DNA from: Dendrocalamus latiflorus
Lineage: Eukaryota; Streptophyta; Magnoliopsida; Poales; Poaceae
Assembly: GCA_017311315.1 (NCBI GenBank)
Contig: CM029609.1
Coordinates: forward strand, 40,236,744-40,300,743
Direction of reading: 5' to 3'
Length of the DNA: 64,000 nt
This document shows, piece by piece, positions 42,701 through 54,200 of this stretch; position 1 is the first letter of the stretch, and each line of letters begins with the position of its first letter. The notes under the pieces are model-generated. The model was not told the DNA's origin, made no database searches, and saw nothing but the letters and a program-made list of their open reading frames with translations. The position numbers and the translations under genes were made by a program.

Positions 42701-45199
42701 CAATATGATTTGGATTTTCCTTAGAATATCATGATGTGGATTATATTTATCTTTGTTTATACTGTGTGCACTAGCGTGATCCTGGACTAATGCAGAATAC
42801 ACAGGAGAGTCCGGATTTGCATATTCGGGTCTCTACACGGCGGCGATGTGTTGCGGACCTTCGGGCTGGAGCTGGCACAACTGACTCCGAACGCGCTGGC
42901 TCGCCTTGCCGTATACAGTTGGGCCTTGCGCTCAGAGGCGTGCTGGCCCAGCGCCTCGATGTTTGCCTATCTGCACGATGCACGGTGCCAGCCGAAGGAG
43001 CCGAAGGACGGGACGTTGTCGAACTTCGGCAGCGTCAACTTCATTCTGCGGTCGCCGTGCGGGAAGCTCTTCCCCGCGAACTCAACTCGAGCGAAATGGG
43101 AGTCTAGCTGGACGAGACGGTGGTTCTACCACCGTGTGGCGAGCGGTAGCGGCCTCGAGTGCACAGGCCGGCCGATGGCGTTCAACACCACACCCAGCAT
43201 AACGCTCGACCACGAGGATAGGCGAAGGGCGCGAAGACTCGTGGGGGTCACCGCCCGCTTCAACATGCGCGGCCTCGCCGAGGAGTACAATATGTACGGC
43301 GTGGCGCCGCTCGCCTATGAGTGGCGCCTCACTGCCGGGAAACTCCGGGACGACAACGTCCGCCCGTCCGTTTGTTCGCTACCGGCGCCCTCCGGCCTTC
43401 GTAAGCCTCAACCGTGTCCTCCTTTCCATTCGTGCTCGCGGCATCGTGTTTAACCATGCTTCTTGCCTCGCATAGGAATTCGCTCGAAGGACGCGGAACG
43501 CACGGTAAGCGTGTTCCTTGGGCCATATATGGCCAGGGAGCACGAGCAGCGTACTTTTGCAACCGCGAAGGCAGGGCTGGGGCGGATAAACCGCGTGTGC
43601 GAGGCCCTGGGCGTTCGCGTGTCGGAACGCGCCCCTCCGGCCCTGAGCCAATCGCGACATCAAGATGACGGCGCCCAAGGAAAAAGGCGCCATCTCGCGG
43701 GAAGACTCGGGCTTCTACGACCATCGATGCGGTAGGCGCTGAGTCTGATTCGGCGAAGTACGCCGATTCAGACCTGGAGACGGGCGCGGATGACGGGGGC
43801 GAAAGGTCTCCGGGCGGTGCTAGGGACCGAGAGTGTGCCATGGACGACCAGGAGGGCGAAGTCTCGTCGCCTGTGGTGGTCGCCGAGGTGGAGCTACCGT
43901 CTGCTGGTGGCACTTGACCGAAGTCCCCGCCTGCGGCGGCGACAGGGTCGGAGCTGCCCTCCGCGGGGGCCGGTGGAATGAGGTCTCCGCCAACAATGGT
44001 GGCTGAGACGGAGGTGCCTCCCGCAGAGGTTACTAGGGTGGGGCCCCCGCACGCGGGTGTTGGTGCTGTGAAGCCTGCTTCTGCGGCGGTTACCGAGGCG
44101 GGGCCCTCACCTCCTCCTCCCAGGGCGAAGTGGCCACGCCTGCGATCCCCCTTCATCAGACTTCGAGGGGGTTCGCCGTGGCGACCCATGTTGAGAGCTT
44201 GTGGGACCCCAACTCCGACGTCGAAGCCCCCATATCCAGCATCTCTCCGGCCCCTTCGCAGGCCGCAGCGGCCAGGGGGCAGGGGGACTGGCGCCCCTGT
44301 TACCCCGTCCGAGGCTGGGGGGACGCCCCGGCGAAGTTCGCCGCCTGCCACCGAAGGTATGCTACCCTGCCATACCTTGGTGTAGCTTTGCAGTGTTCTC
44401 ATAGGACTAACTAGTACATCTTCTTGCAGCGGTACTCATCCCCGAGGATGGGCGATCCCCGGGACGCGGGGGCGTTCCTTTGAGAAGGGCGTCCGGTGCT
44501 CCCAAGACTGCCAACGCGAACACCGCGCACTCGAGCTTAGCGGACTTCGTCCCTCCCCCGGAGGTGTTGGGGGCGTCGCGTGGGATCACGAATGACGCAG
44601 CCGCAAGCATTGACCAGCAGGCGCTGTCAACCTACGGGACGGGGCACCTTGGGGACACACTGGAGGTATCGGGAGTGAGAGTAAGTATCTGACCTTATGA
44701 CGATACGCGGTCGTGTAGGAGCTCGCTGACTCCTTTGTCGTACAGACCCTCGTCTTGGCCCAGGCGTTGCTAGCGGCTCACGCCCGCGAGAAAGGGGCGC
44801 TAGAGGACCGGTTGCGGGGCGCCGAGGAGGCTCTGCACGTAGCCAGGGGGACGCACTCCGCCAAGGACGATCGCATCCGCCACCTAGAAGCAGAGTGTGC
44901 GAAGACAAAGTCGTACGCCGAGGCGCTCGTGGCGGCGGCGCGGTTATCGGCCATAGAGGCAGCGTGACGAGAGGTTGCGGAGGAGCGAGATGGCTTACTC
45001 CAGCAAATTGCTGCACTAGAGAAGGAGAAGAGCGACATCGGGGAGGATCTGGGAGTACATCGGGGAGGCTGCGATGAAGGTCGAGCTGCGGAACAGCTTG
45101 TACAACGAGGGGAACCTCGGCATGTGGCTGGATGAGGTCTCACGTCGCGACGAGGGCGGCCCCACGGACTCGGGGGGCGACGCAAACCCTCAGGTGTGA
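39726..45199 (+). pseudogene. Plus-strand spliced gene of the ambisense LTR element (putative gypsy-type transposon domain), interrupted
   Basis: The start MAPGDERAQMVGDS lies at 39726. The first exon is cut by a solo LTR (39831-42837) and resumes with DVLRTFGLELAQLTPNALAR, LAVYSWALRSEACW, SVNFILRSPCGKLFPA and WFYHR. This resembles the N-terminal domain annotated in grasses as 'putative gypsy type transposon' (PF04195, from memory). Plausible introns are 43401-43475, 44357-44429 and 44681-44718. The last exon is a coiled coil (LAQALLAAHAREKGALEDRL, RGAEEALHVARG). It ends near 45199, with an AATAAA at 45257. Defects: the nested LTR, a reading-frame mismatch that remains after removing it, a stop before PKSPPAAA and another after SAIEAA. 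The protein's role is unknown. Confidence 0.65.
39831..42837 (+). mobile_element. Solo LTR, 3.0 kb, TSD CGGCG
   Basis: Starts TGTAACATCCTGATTTTCAG and ends CATATTCGGGTCTCTACA, flanked by perfect CGGCG (39826-39830, 42838-42842). It contains the family's G/C-rich block (40120-40750), a GATCATGTTGAACCCAATTT segment and CTGCAGAGTGTAAAACTATT followed by a CGTGTCCTCGGTCATGGAC segment near 42100. No internal retrotransposon region remains. It disrupts the first exon of the plus-strand gene of the surrounding element. Confidence 0.93.
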
Positions 45200-45637
45200 C
45201 GCCATGGTCTCCGTGCGTTGGTGTGTGTTGTAAAACACAAGCTCCTTTTCCTTATGAATAAAGTACAAGTTGCCTCACCGGTGTTCTGACTTGTGTGCCC
45301 GCATGTCCCGAGCAGCTACCCGACCAGGGCCGGCTGCTTGTTTCTGACCTTGTGACCCGATGGCGTCTTCGGCGCTGGCGGAGGGCCGAGGAGTCACTGG
45401 ACTTCTGGGCAAGCCGGGCTTCTTCAAGTGAAGCCTTGGTGCGAACGCGCATTAAGGAGGAGCCGGCCGAGTAGCGGCCTCGAGCACCCGAGAATGCTTG
45501 TACACTTCTATTGCATGCTTTTGTAAATATCTTCCGATGAATACAAACAGAAGGGGGGTTTTTAGTTGAAAAGTATTGCCCGTGTCTCCATCCTTGCTTA
45601 TGATCATGTAGTCCCGTGGTAGATTCATGAGACTACA

Positions 45638-46022
45638 TCGTGCTCGCCTGCACGCAGCAGTCCGGGCCTAGCCGGAGTAGATGTACGAGCGCTCCGTCCC
45701 CTACCCTTCGAGGTGGTGGCAGCGGATCTGGCGCCTTAGTCGAGGTAGATGCGCGAGCGCTTCGTCCCCTTATCCTTCGAAGTGGTGGCGGTGGAGCTAG
45801 CGCCTTGCTCGAGGTAGATGCGCAAGCGCTCCGTCCCCTACCCTTCGAGGTGGTGACGGCGGAGCTGGCGCCTTTCTCGAGGTAGACGCACAAGCGCTCC
45901 GTCCCCTACCTTTCGAGGTGGTGGCAGCGGAGCTGGCGCCTTAGTCGAGGTAGACGCACGAGCGCTCCGTCCCCTACCCTTCGCAGTGGTGGCGGCGAAG
46001 CTGGCGCCTTAGTCAAGGTAGA
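45638..46022. repeat. 68-bp tandem repeat, about 5.5 copies
   Basis: The unit contains CTTCGAGGTGGTGGCAGCGG, TGGCGCCTTAGTCGAGGTAG and GAGCGCTCCGTCCCCTACC. It lies between the convergent ends of the plus-strand gene and gag-protease. Confidence 0.9.
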
Positions 46023-46529
46023 CGCGCGTAGTCGGGGTCCGCGTAGTTAGCTTGCTCTCCGCGAGACGCGCATCGCGGTTAGCCTCTGTTAAGGCTTGTC
46101 GGTGCTCTGCGGGATGCTCATGAGTGTTAGCTGCCGCTGCGTCTCATGCCGACTTTACAAGGTGCATGCGGAGGCGAGCCTCTGCTGCCTCTTGCGCGAG
46201 TGCTGCGAGGTGCCTGCGGAGGCGAGCCTCTAGTGCGTCTTATCAAGACTCAAGGTGCGTGGAAGCATCAACCGCACGTTGTTTATACTCCGGAGAGTAC
46301 GCATAGGGGTAATGCCTATGCGTGCACGGGAGCATCCGCATCTTATTTATACTCCGTAGAGTGCATGGGACTATCAACCACATCTTGTTTATACTCCGGA
46401 GAGTACGCATAGGGATAATGCCTATGCGTGCGCGGGAGCATCCACGTCTTGTTTATACTCAGTAGAGTGCGCAGGGACAACATCCGCGTCTTATGTATAC
46501 TCCGTGGAGTGTGTGCGGAGGCAGACCTC

Positions 46530-46850
46530 AGCGCTACGTCTTATTTAGAGTCCGTAGACTGCGCGTGGAGGCAACCCTCCTCTCGTTGCAGGTGGTGAAG
46601 TTGTGTGCGGAGGCGGACCTCGACGCTACGTCTTATTTAGAGTCCGTAGACTGCGCGCGGAGGCAAACCTCCGCGCGTTGCGGGCGGTGAAGTTCCGTGC
46701 GGAGGCGGACCTCGACGCTACGTCTTATTTAGAGTCCGTAGACTACGCGTGGAGGCAAACCTCCGCGCGTTGCGGGCGGTGAAGTTGCGTGCGGAGGCGA
46801 ACCTCGACGCTACGTCTTATTTATACTCCGTAGAGTGCGCGCGGAGGCGT
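46530..46850. repeat. 92-bp tandem repeat, about 3.3 copies
   Basis: The unit contains CGACGCTACGTCTTATTTAG, AGTCCGTAGACTGCGCG and GAGGCAAACCTCCGCGCGTT. It follows looser repeats of CGGAGGCGAGCCTC and ATACTCCGTAGAGTGC from about 46140. Confidence 0.88.
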
Positions 46851-46859
46851 CCCCCCACG

Positions 46860-47360
46860 CGTCTTTGTTTATACTCATACCCGCGTTTTTCACAAAGAGT
46901 GCGCACGCGAACGCATGTCTTTGTTTATACTCATGCCCGTGCTTTTCACAGAGAGTGCGCGCGCGAACGCGTGTCTTTGTTTATACTCATGCCCGTGCTT
47001 TTCACAGAGAGTGCGCGCGCGAACGCGTGTCTTTATTTATACTCATGCCCGTGCTTTTCACGGAGAGTGCGCGCCTTTGTTTATACTCATGCCCGTGTTT
47101 TGTGCGCGCGCGAACGCGTTTTTGTTTAAACTCATGCCCGTGTTTTGCACGGAGTGTGCACGCGCGAACGCGTGTCCGTGCATGTCTTTGTTTATACTCA
47201 TGCCCGTGCTTTTCACAGAGAGTGCGCGCGCGAATGCGTGTCTTTGTTTGTACTCATGACCGTGCCTTTCAGGGAGAGTGCGCGCGTGAACATGTGTCTT
47301 TGTTTATACTCATGCCCGTGCTTTTCACAAAGAGTGCGCGCGCGAACGCCTCTTTGTTTA
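46860..47360. repeat. 56-bp tandem repeat, about nine copies
   Basis: The unit is TTGTTTATACTCATGCCCGT, GCTTTTCACAGAGAGTGCGC, GCGCGAACGCGTGTCT. It gives long open frames (46835-47437 and others) of repeated YSCPCFSQRVRARTRVF-type peptides, which I regard as a by-product of the repeat. Confidence 0.92.
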
Positions 47361-47569
47361 TACTCCTGAAGAGTACATGCGAAGGTAATCCGTCGCACGC
47401 TTTTGCGGGAAACAAGACAATTTTTTGCAAATGGTGAACTTTATTAAATTCCCATTTGCGCGGGTGAGCGATTACAAAAGATGAGGTACTGACTACTGAC
47501 CGCTTAAAAACGGAAATGGCCGCAGCTGTCATTGCCCAGTGACGAGGCGGGGCACGGTGGGAGCCTCTT

Positions 47570-48330
47570 GCGCACCCAGCCTAGGTATTCCGTTGAGCCT
47601 CGTGGTGCGGACCTCTGGTGCCGAGCTCTATGCGCCAAGCCATATCCTGATCGCCGTGGACGGTGATGATGGCCTGCGGTCCAGGGAGCTTCATACATAG
47701 GAAGCCGTGGTGTGGGACTGCCTCGAGAGAGTTTAAGGTTGGCCGCCCCAATACAGCGTTGTAGGGGTACGAAATGTCAACGACGTCGAAGGTGGCGTCC
47801 TCACTCCTCACATTACCGTCTCAGTCGAAGGAGACTTGGAGGCATATCTGGCCCAATGCCTGCAATGGGATTCCCGAAGGACCCAATCGACTTCGGGGGA
47901 TCCCCATCTGATCGAAGGCCGCTGCAAACAAGATGTTCGCGGAGCTTCCTCCATCGACCAGGACGCGCCTAACGTCGCATCCTGCGATGGCGACCTGGAC
48001 GACCAGGGGATCTTGGTGGGGGAATTCCACGCCCTCAGCATCAGCGGGCGTGAAGGTGATTTCGTGTTGCGCCCACTCCGGCGGTGCCTGCGCTAGGTAT
48101 GCTGCGACATGGTGCAGCCTCCTCGCATAGGCCTTCTGCTGCCGCGCCGAGGCGAACTCCAACGAGGAGCCTCTGGAGATGACGTTTATGACCCTGCGCT
48201 GGGCTCCCACCGGGGCTTGCAGTTGCAGGAGACCCTCCCGAGGTTGCTGTACGTGGGCCTGAATCCGCAGGGGGCCTTCTTGGGGTTGCATCCCTTGATC
48301 CTGGGGGTGTTGGACGTGAGCCACGATGGG
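47570..48330 (-). pseudogene. Retroviral-type aspartic protease of the LTR element
   Basis: Minus-strand frames carry SLEFASARQQKAYARRLHH, EITFTPADAEGVEFPHQDPL, VLVDGGSSANILF (the active-site region in the DGG form common in these elements), then DISYPYNAVLGRPTLNSLEA and FLCMKLPGPQAIITVHGDQ. The two blocks (47821-48324 and 47581-47811) join at 47811-47821 across a stop or frame change. After this the coding region ends without reverse transcriptase. The protease would process Gag; here it is broken. Confidence 0.8.
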
Positions 48331-48579
48331 CGGACGCGCCTCAGGGTTTCTGTCTCTGACGACGCTCTGCCGGAGTGCTGCGATGGTGGTGCACGCACGC
48401 GTGTCGTGGCTACCCCGACCGTGGACTTCGCACCACTGCCCATGGTGCTGGTCGTCGTACTCCCCGCGGGCTCTATCGTAGCGACCCCGCCCGTGCCCCC
48501 GTCCCCGGCCACGGTGTCCTCTGCCGCCACACCAGCGGGAGCGTTATCCTCGGAGCCACCCTCGATGTCGAAGACATAG

Positions 48580-50026
48580 CGAGGTTTCTGCGATTTGCAT
48601 TAGTCGCGTTTGGGCTTGTCGCCCGACGAGTCTATGTGCTGGGTATCCTTGCGCTCGGAGGCGTCCTTCGATGGCTCCTGCTTACGTTTGCCTTTCGAGG
48701 AGCCCTCCTTCGGCAAGCCATCATTTTTCGCCGAGCCCTCCGCCTGATTGGTGTCAGAGTCATCGCCGTGTCGCTGCCGCGCGTCCTCTTCCGCTCTGGC
48801 GTACTCTTCCATCTTGCCGAAGAGCTTCGCCACCGTCTTGATTGGTTTTCGCGCGTTGTATTCGGCCATCGGCCCCGGGCGGAGACCTTGTATCGCTGCA
48901 TTGATGACGGTTGTTTCATTGACATCCTTGACCTGGCAGCGTACCTTCGCGAAGCGTTTGAAGTAGTCCCAGAGCCTCTCTGAGGGTTTTTGCTTGACTG
49001 TGAAGAGCAAGTCCGCATCGACGCGCTCGATGTAGTTTCCCTGAAAGTTGTTGTAGAGCCGGTCGTGGATCTACTCCCACGTGTAGATGGAATTTGGCTT
49101 GATGGTGAAGAACCAAGAGAGCACCACCCCCTGCAACGCGAGGGGGAGCCCCTTCGCCTTCGTGGTGTCATCTCCGCCAGCGGCTTCGATGGCGGTCTCA
49201 TACATGCGCACGAACTCCCGTGGGTCCGTGTCACCTTTGTACGTCTCGATGACACTCGGGACCTGTTGCAGGCCCGCAAAGAGTGGGGACTTCGGGTCCA
49301 CGCGTCGTAGTGGGACGCGGCTGGACGTGGGGGCGTCGCGGCTATCCGCTCTCTTCGGCGTGGGCTCCGATGCGACCACCGGTGGGGTCTCTTGGCTCTG
49401 AGCCTCTTGCATGTCCCACACGGCCCCGCGGAGATCCATTAGCTCCCGCTGAAACGCGCTAAGGGCCACCAGCAGGGCGTTCTCCACAGTGGACGTGGTT
49501 GGGGCCATCGGCGCACCTGGCGGCGCGGTTGGAGCGACGACAACCACGACCTGCGCTCCCGGGCTACCCGCTGCGCTGGCGTGAAGGACTCTGGAGCCGG
49601 TGACGAAGCCCGCGTTGCCGCCGGGACCGCTCACCATTCCTGCACCGGGTGGGAGAGCGGACGCCGTGCCGGCATGGGCACCGGCATTGCCGCCTCCGAC
49701 CACCCGAGCGGCGCTGCCGGCGACTGTCGCGGTACCTGCGGTGGGGTTACCTACCACGCGTGGAGCAGTTTCGACTGTCGTGGCGGAGGTGGCGGGGTTG
49801 GTCGTCGTGGCGGGGTCGAGTGTCGCGGCAGTGGTGACGGGGTCAGGTGTCGCGTCAGTGGTGGGGGGTCGGGCGTCGCGTCGTGAATGCCAGTGTTCGC
49901 GACCGTCGCACCCGCATCGCCACCCACGCCTGCGACTGCCAACGCCGAAGCCCTGGTATTGACGCAAGATTCCACCGCTCCCACCTTCTTCTTCGTTGCC
50001 GACGATGAAGCTTTCTTTGGTGCCAT
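48580..50026 (-). pseudogene. Gag polyprotein of the LTR element, broken by a stop and frame changes
   Basis: The start is likely MAPKKASSSATKKK at 50026. An alanine/glycine/threonine-rich N-terminus is followed by the capsid-like part: VPSVIETYKGDTDPREFVRM, YETAIEAAGGDDTTKAKGLP, ALQGVVLSWFFTIKPNSIYT. A single TAG then interrupts before IHDRLYNNFQGNYIERVDAD, and the frame continues to LLFTVKQKPSERLWDYFKRF, INAAIQGLRPGPMAEY and a lysine-rich tail. This is the Retrotrans_gag pattern. At least one frame change near the N-terminus also exists. No zinc knuckle was recognised. Confidence 0.82.
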
Positions 50027-50069
50027 CCTTCTTCGGATCTGGAGGCTTGCTCTTGTCCTCAACACGGAC

Positions 50070-50076
50070 GGCGCCA
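50070..50076 (-). other. Primer-binding site TGGCGCC
   Basis: On the minus strand the 5' LTR ends CCACAACA, then GT, then TGGCGCCGTCCGTGTTGAG. The 7-bp core is shared with the element at 14128 and fits a plant gypsy-type primer-binding site; the exact tRNA is not decided. Confidence 0.75.
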
Positions 50077-50340
50077 ACTGTTGTGGTTACAGACCAAACA
50101 GAGAGAGAAAGTATGGTAGTGGAGAGTTAGGTGAGCAATGGCTTAAGGTTTCTCCCGTGGCCTGTGTTGTATATGACGCGGATACGCTCATGTCTTACAC
50201 TTCTCAGTTAAATATATTATTTAACTGGAAGGAATTATTTAGCCGCATTAAATATTATCAGGTGAACTCTAATTTAATTGGGTATATAATTATTATATTT
50301 AGAGATACAGAGTTACTACTATTTTATTTAATTATATACA

Positions 50341-50594
50341 GGCCCATACTCGATCTGTACAAACCTAAAGTGAAGATGCGGTTAGAAGGTCTCGTCGACA
50401 CTAGCGTATCGTCCATCACTTCGGGTGTACAAGATGATGAGAACATCACGACTGGATTGATTACACGAGTACGAGCTAAAAAGATTAATCAACAGGTGAA
50501 CTCGCTCCTAATTAATTTTGGCTTTAATTTATATGAGAACTGGTTACTACCTAATGTTAGTATTTTAACTGTTCTCAGATTTGTATGGGATTAA
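50341..50594 (+). pseudogene. C-terminal end of a retrotransposon polyprotein
   Basis: The frame ends with LITRVRAKKINQQVNSLLIN and NWLLPNVSILTVLRFVWD before TAA. This resembles the C-terminal end of many grass gypsy polyproteins (pattern GPxTRxRAKxxxxQVNxxL). The preceding part (DLYKPKVKMRLEGLVDTSVS) has no catalytic domain. Polymerase and integrase domains are absent. Confidence 0.6.
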
Positions 50595-50731
50595 AGCTTT
50601 GGAGAAATACTATTCCAAACATCAAATTTATGTGCAAACCATGAAGCACTAAGAGTTGTTTGAACCATGAACCATGAAGCTTTAGAGAGAGAATCTACAT
50701 GCATGCATGTGAGAGAAAGCTACTATTCTAA

Positions 50732-51084
50732 GGGTGCCTTTGGTTGAGCTTTTGGGAGCCGCTTTTGCTTTTAAAAAGCCAAAAGCCAACCAAAGGGGTG
50801 GAAACCAGAAGCTGCTTTTTCACAAGCAGCTACTTTTGGGTAGTACAGTTTTGAAAGCACCTTGGACCCTGCTTTTGGCTTTTGGATTTATGCGTTTTGA
50901 AATGGTGAAAATAGAGAGCTGTTTCACAATTGTTTCAAGGAAAATAGAGATAGGAGGTAAGTTTTATACTTGTTTGAACCAAACAGCTTACAGCTTTTCC
51001 ACAGCCCACAACCTACAGCAGCTTTTCCACAGCCCACAGCTCACAGCAGCTTTTTCAAAAGCCGCAGCTCAACCAAACACACCC
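50732..51084. mobile_element. PIF/Harbinger-like MITE, 353 bp, TSD TAA
   Basis: Left end GGGTGCCTTTGGTTGAGC, right end the reverse complement of GGGTGTGTTTGGTTGAGC, with TAA on both sides (50729-50731, 51085-51087). The body is rich in GCTTTTGG and AGCTGCTTTT words. No coding capacity. Confidence 0.9.
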
Positions 51085-51281
51085 TAAACACAAAATTCAT
51101 GCACAAGCATGGAAGCCACTTCTAGTCAAGACTTACATGCACACGTGAGAGTACAATTCCTTGCTGATGGGCCTAGGAGACCAAATGGAAGACGTGTGGA
51201 GAGGGAGTCATACTCAGAGACAAATACGTGGAAGCCGAACCATATAAGGAAGGCAAGGATCACGTTTCATTGAATCGGTTT

Positions 51282-54200
51282 TGTAACATCCCAAAATTTT
51301 GAAATTTGAAAATGTGAAACTTTTGAATTATTTTTGCAATATGTTTTATTTGAATTTGGAGTTACGGTATTTTTTTCTGAGAATTTGGGTGAAAGTTCCA
51401 GAGAACAAAAGGATCAAGAAGAAAACAAACATGTTTAAATAATAGAGAATTGAAATTTAAAATAAGAATCTGAAAAGATGATCCAGCATGAAGAAAGAGA
51501 AACCCGAGCGGAAATATAAAATCTTATTTTGGAAAGACTAGCATAAAAAGCATGCAAAACCCAAATTTAGGCATTCAAAAATGTATACAATTTATAACAA
51601 AATTTTAATAAAATCAAAATAGAGGACTATTATATTTTGTATCAAGATAATTGAGCCAAACATGCAAACTCCAAAAATCAATAGGACCTAATGCAAATTA
51701 AAATTTAGAAATAAAAATCCAAAGTCCAGAAAAATGATTGGGTCTCTCTTCCTTTTCTTTCCCTATTTTCCTCTCTCACTTACAGGTGGGCCCCACTCCT
51801 CTTTCCTTTTCTCCCTTTCTTTTTCTTCCCTCCCGACTGCTTCTCTGGGCAGCTGGGCCCGGCGTCTCCTCCCTCCCTCTCTCTTCTCCCTCTCGCTGTC
51901 TTCTCCGCCCCCGCATGCTTCGGTCAAGGCCAAATACCCCCTCTGCTGCTTGCGTCACCCGGCCCCGCGGTCCCTGTGCGCACGTCACGCCTTTGCGTCG
52001 CACGTCGCCGCCCTTGCGACCGCATCGCGTCACCCCCGTCGCCTCTGCGTCGCCACCGCCCTGCGCCCGCGCCACCTCTCCTCTTTTCTCTGCTGCGCCG
52101 CAGCTCTCTTCCGCCGCGTGGCGTCCATGCATGCCCCGGGCACCGTCGCCTCCCGAGCAGTCCCCTCGCATGTGCGGCGCGCTCGGACACCGCCCCGGTA
52201 TCACCATCCCACCCACGGGATTTCTCCCCGCTCCGCAGCAACTGCCGGCCACGCGGCGCCCCAGCTCTGCGGCCTGCCGTGCGCGACGCAAAGATGCCTC
52301 AGCCGCCCACAGTCTCGCCCACCGTTTCCCCACGCGCACCCACTGTCCTCGCCATCGACCCGTGGCCATAAGTACCCCGTGCGACTCCCTTTGCCCCTCT
52401 GAGCTCCTTCCGTCCCGCGCCCGTGAGCCGCCATTGCCGTCTCCACGCCGCCCCGGCTGCTCCGACAAGGTCTCGCCATCCCGACCGCGTCACAGTGGGC
52501 CGTTGCTCCCCCTATACCTCCCCGCCAAATTAATTGGGCTCCAGTGCGCCGAGCTCGCCGGAATCGGTTTCTTCCTCACCGCCGGCCAGACGCGCCTCTG
52601 CCGCCGCCATTCCCTCCACCGCCAAGCTCCCTCCAATTCCTCCTTGTGGAAGCTTCGCCGCGGCGACCCGAAGCTCCTCCGCCCGCCGGCCGAAGCCCCC
52701 GTCGCCCGTACATCGCCAGCGCCGTGCGCAAGACCACGCCGCCACGGGCTTACGCCGCCGGCCCGCCTCGAGTTCCCTCCGGCCTGGGCCACCGCTTGGT
52801 AAGAATCCCCACGTCCCCCTACTGCTCTTGCGCCGATAAATTTCCCCTCCCCTCCACCACGGCGCCGCCGCCCCGTAGCTACGTCGCCGCCGGCCGCTTC
52901 AATCCACCGCCCGCCCAACTCGCCGCCGCTCCGGCCGACGTGCCGCCACCCACGGCTCCCTTACCCTCTGAGACATCCATTTTGGTAGACAACCGCCCCT
53001 CCACGGCCACCCTTCGTCGGCGCCGCCGCAGCCCATTTGCGCCGGCTATCTCCCCTGCTCTGCCCTGTTTCCCAGCCGAAGGCAACTTATTATGTCTTCC
53101 TCTCTGGTATGACATATGGGCCCCACCAAAGTTTAGCACCTAGCTATGGTATATCACTTGCATCTCCTCCATTTATTTCTAGCAGCAATTGTAGAGTATG
53201 AGATGTAAATAAAAATGGGCATAAAATTAAATGGTGAGGTTAAACTAAAAGTATCATGAAATGAAGTTGAAAATTTAAGTTGATTCAATGGTATGTAAAG
53301 ACACATAGTGAATGGGAAAATAAGAATAAGTAATTATTTATAAATTCATAATGAAAAAGATGGAATTGGTTACATGTCCAAAGTTTAATAAAGAGTTCAA
53401 CTAAAAAAATACCCTCAAGATTAAGATTAAGGAAATGGATTAAATAATATGTTTACCTACAAAAGCGAGGATTTAAAACTAAAGATTGCCCTTAAACTAA
53501 ATTAAGATATATGCGCAATATTTAACATGCCACCTTAAACAAACCTCAGTGATATATTTTAGCAAATAGCAATAGTGAAACGTTACCTTGTGCAATAATC
53601 TCTGCATAGGTAAATGAATCCAAATATCGATAAAAGAGCATTAGTAGGGGGGTGGTCTAAAGAAATAAAACCTAAGCCATTGTATATTAGTGGGTATTGT
53701 AGGGTTGACCATAGCATGATTTAGACATTAAATATTATCTCTATGCCCCAAACAATCAAGAGAACCATTTTTGACTATTAAATGATTGGGTATAAGGCCA
53801 CTAGTATATGGACTAGTTATCACATATGAATAATTAATGTGATCTGCCTAAATGAATTCAAAGGTTAAAATACTCATTAAGGTCAATACTAATTAAGGGC
53901 AATAATGAAGAAAATCTCCTTTGGTTAAATGTTCAAATTTAATAAAGGCTACCATTAATTATAACTAAAATCTATGCCCAATATTCAACAAGCCTTAACT
54001 AAATTTTAGCAGTAAGATTATGCTAAATAGCAAATATTGAAGTATGACCTTACATACTCAGCCTTGCCAGATAACTAAATTAGAATTAGAAATAAAGTTA
54101 AGCTTAATAATAACAAAGGTGCAAATAAAATGGTAATGGTACCACTAATTAAATCTTGACACTAGCTTTAGTACATAATAGTATTAAGCATAATTGTATA

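Noticed and set aside
43329..44402. Minus-strand frame of 357 codons
   Set aside because: It lies opposite the exons of the plus-strand gene and is glycine/proline/alanine-rich; the plus strand has the conserved domain and splice sites.
46835..47437. Open frame of 200 codons with repeated YSCPCF peptides
   Set aside because: It is a direct product of the 56-bp tandem repeat, which is open in several frames. No start context or domain.
51738..52802. Open frame of 354 codons on the plus strand
   Set aside because: It is proline/serine/alanine/arginine-rich, overlapped by long frames on both strands, and lies in the G/C-rich block of a solo LTR. The corresponding block of the related LTR at 59.8 kb does not keep the same protein.
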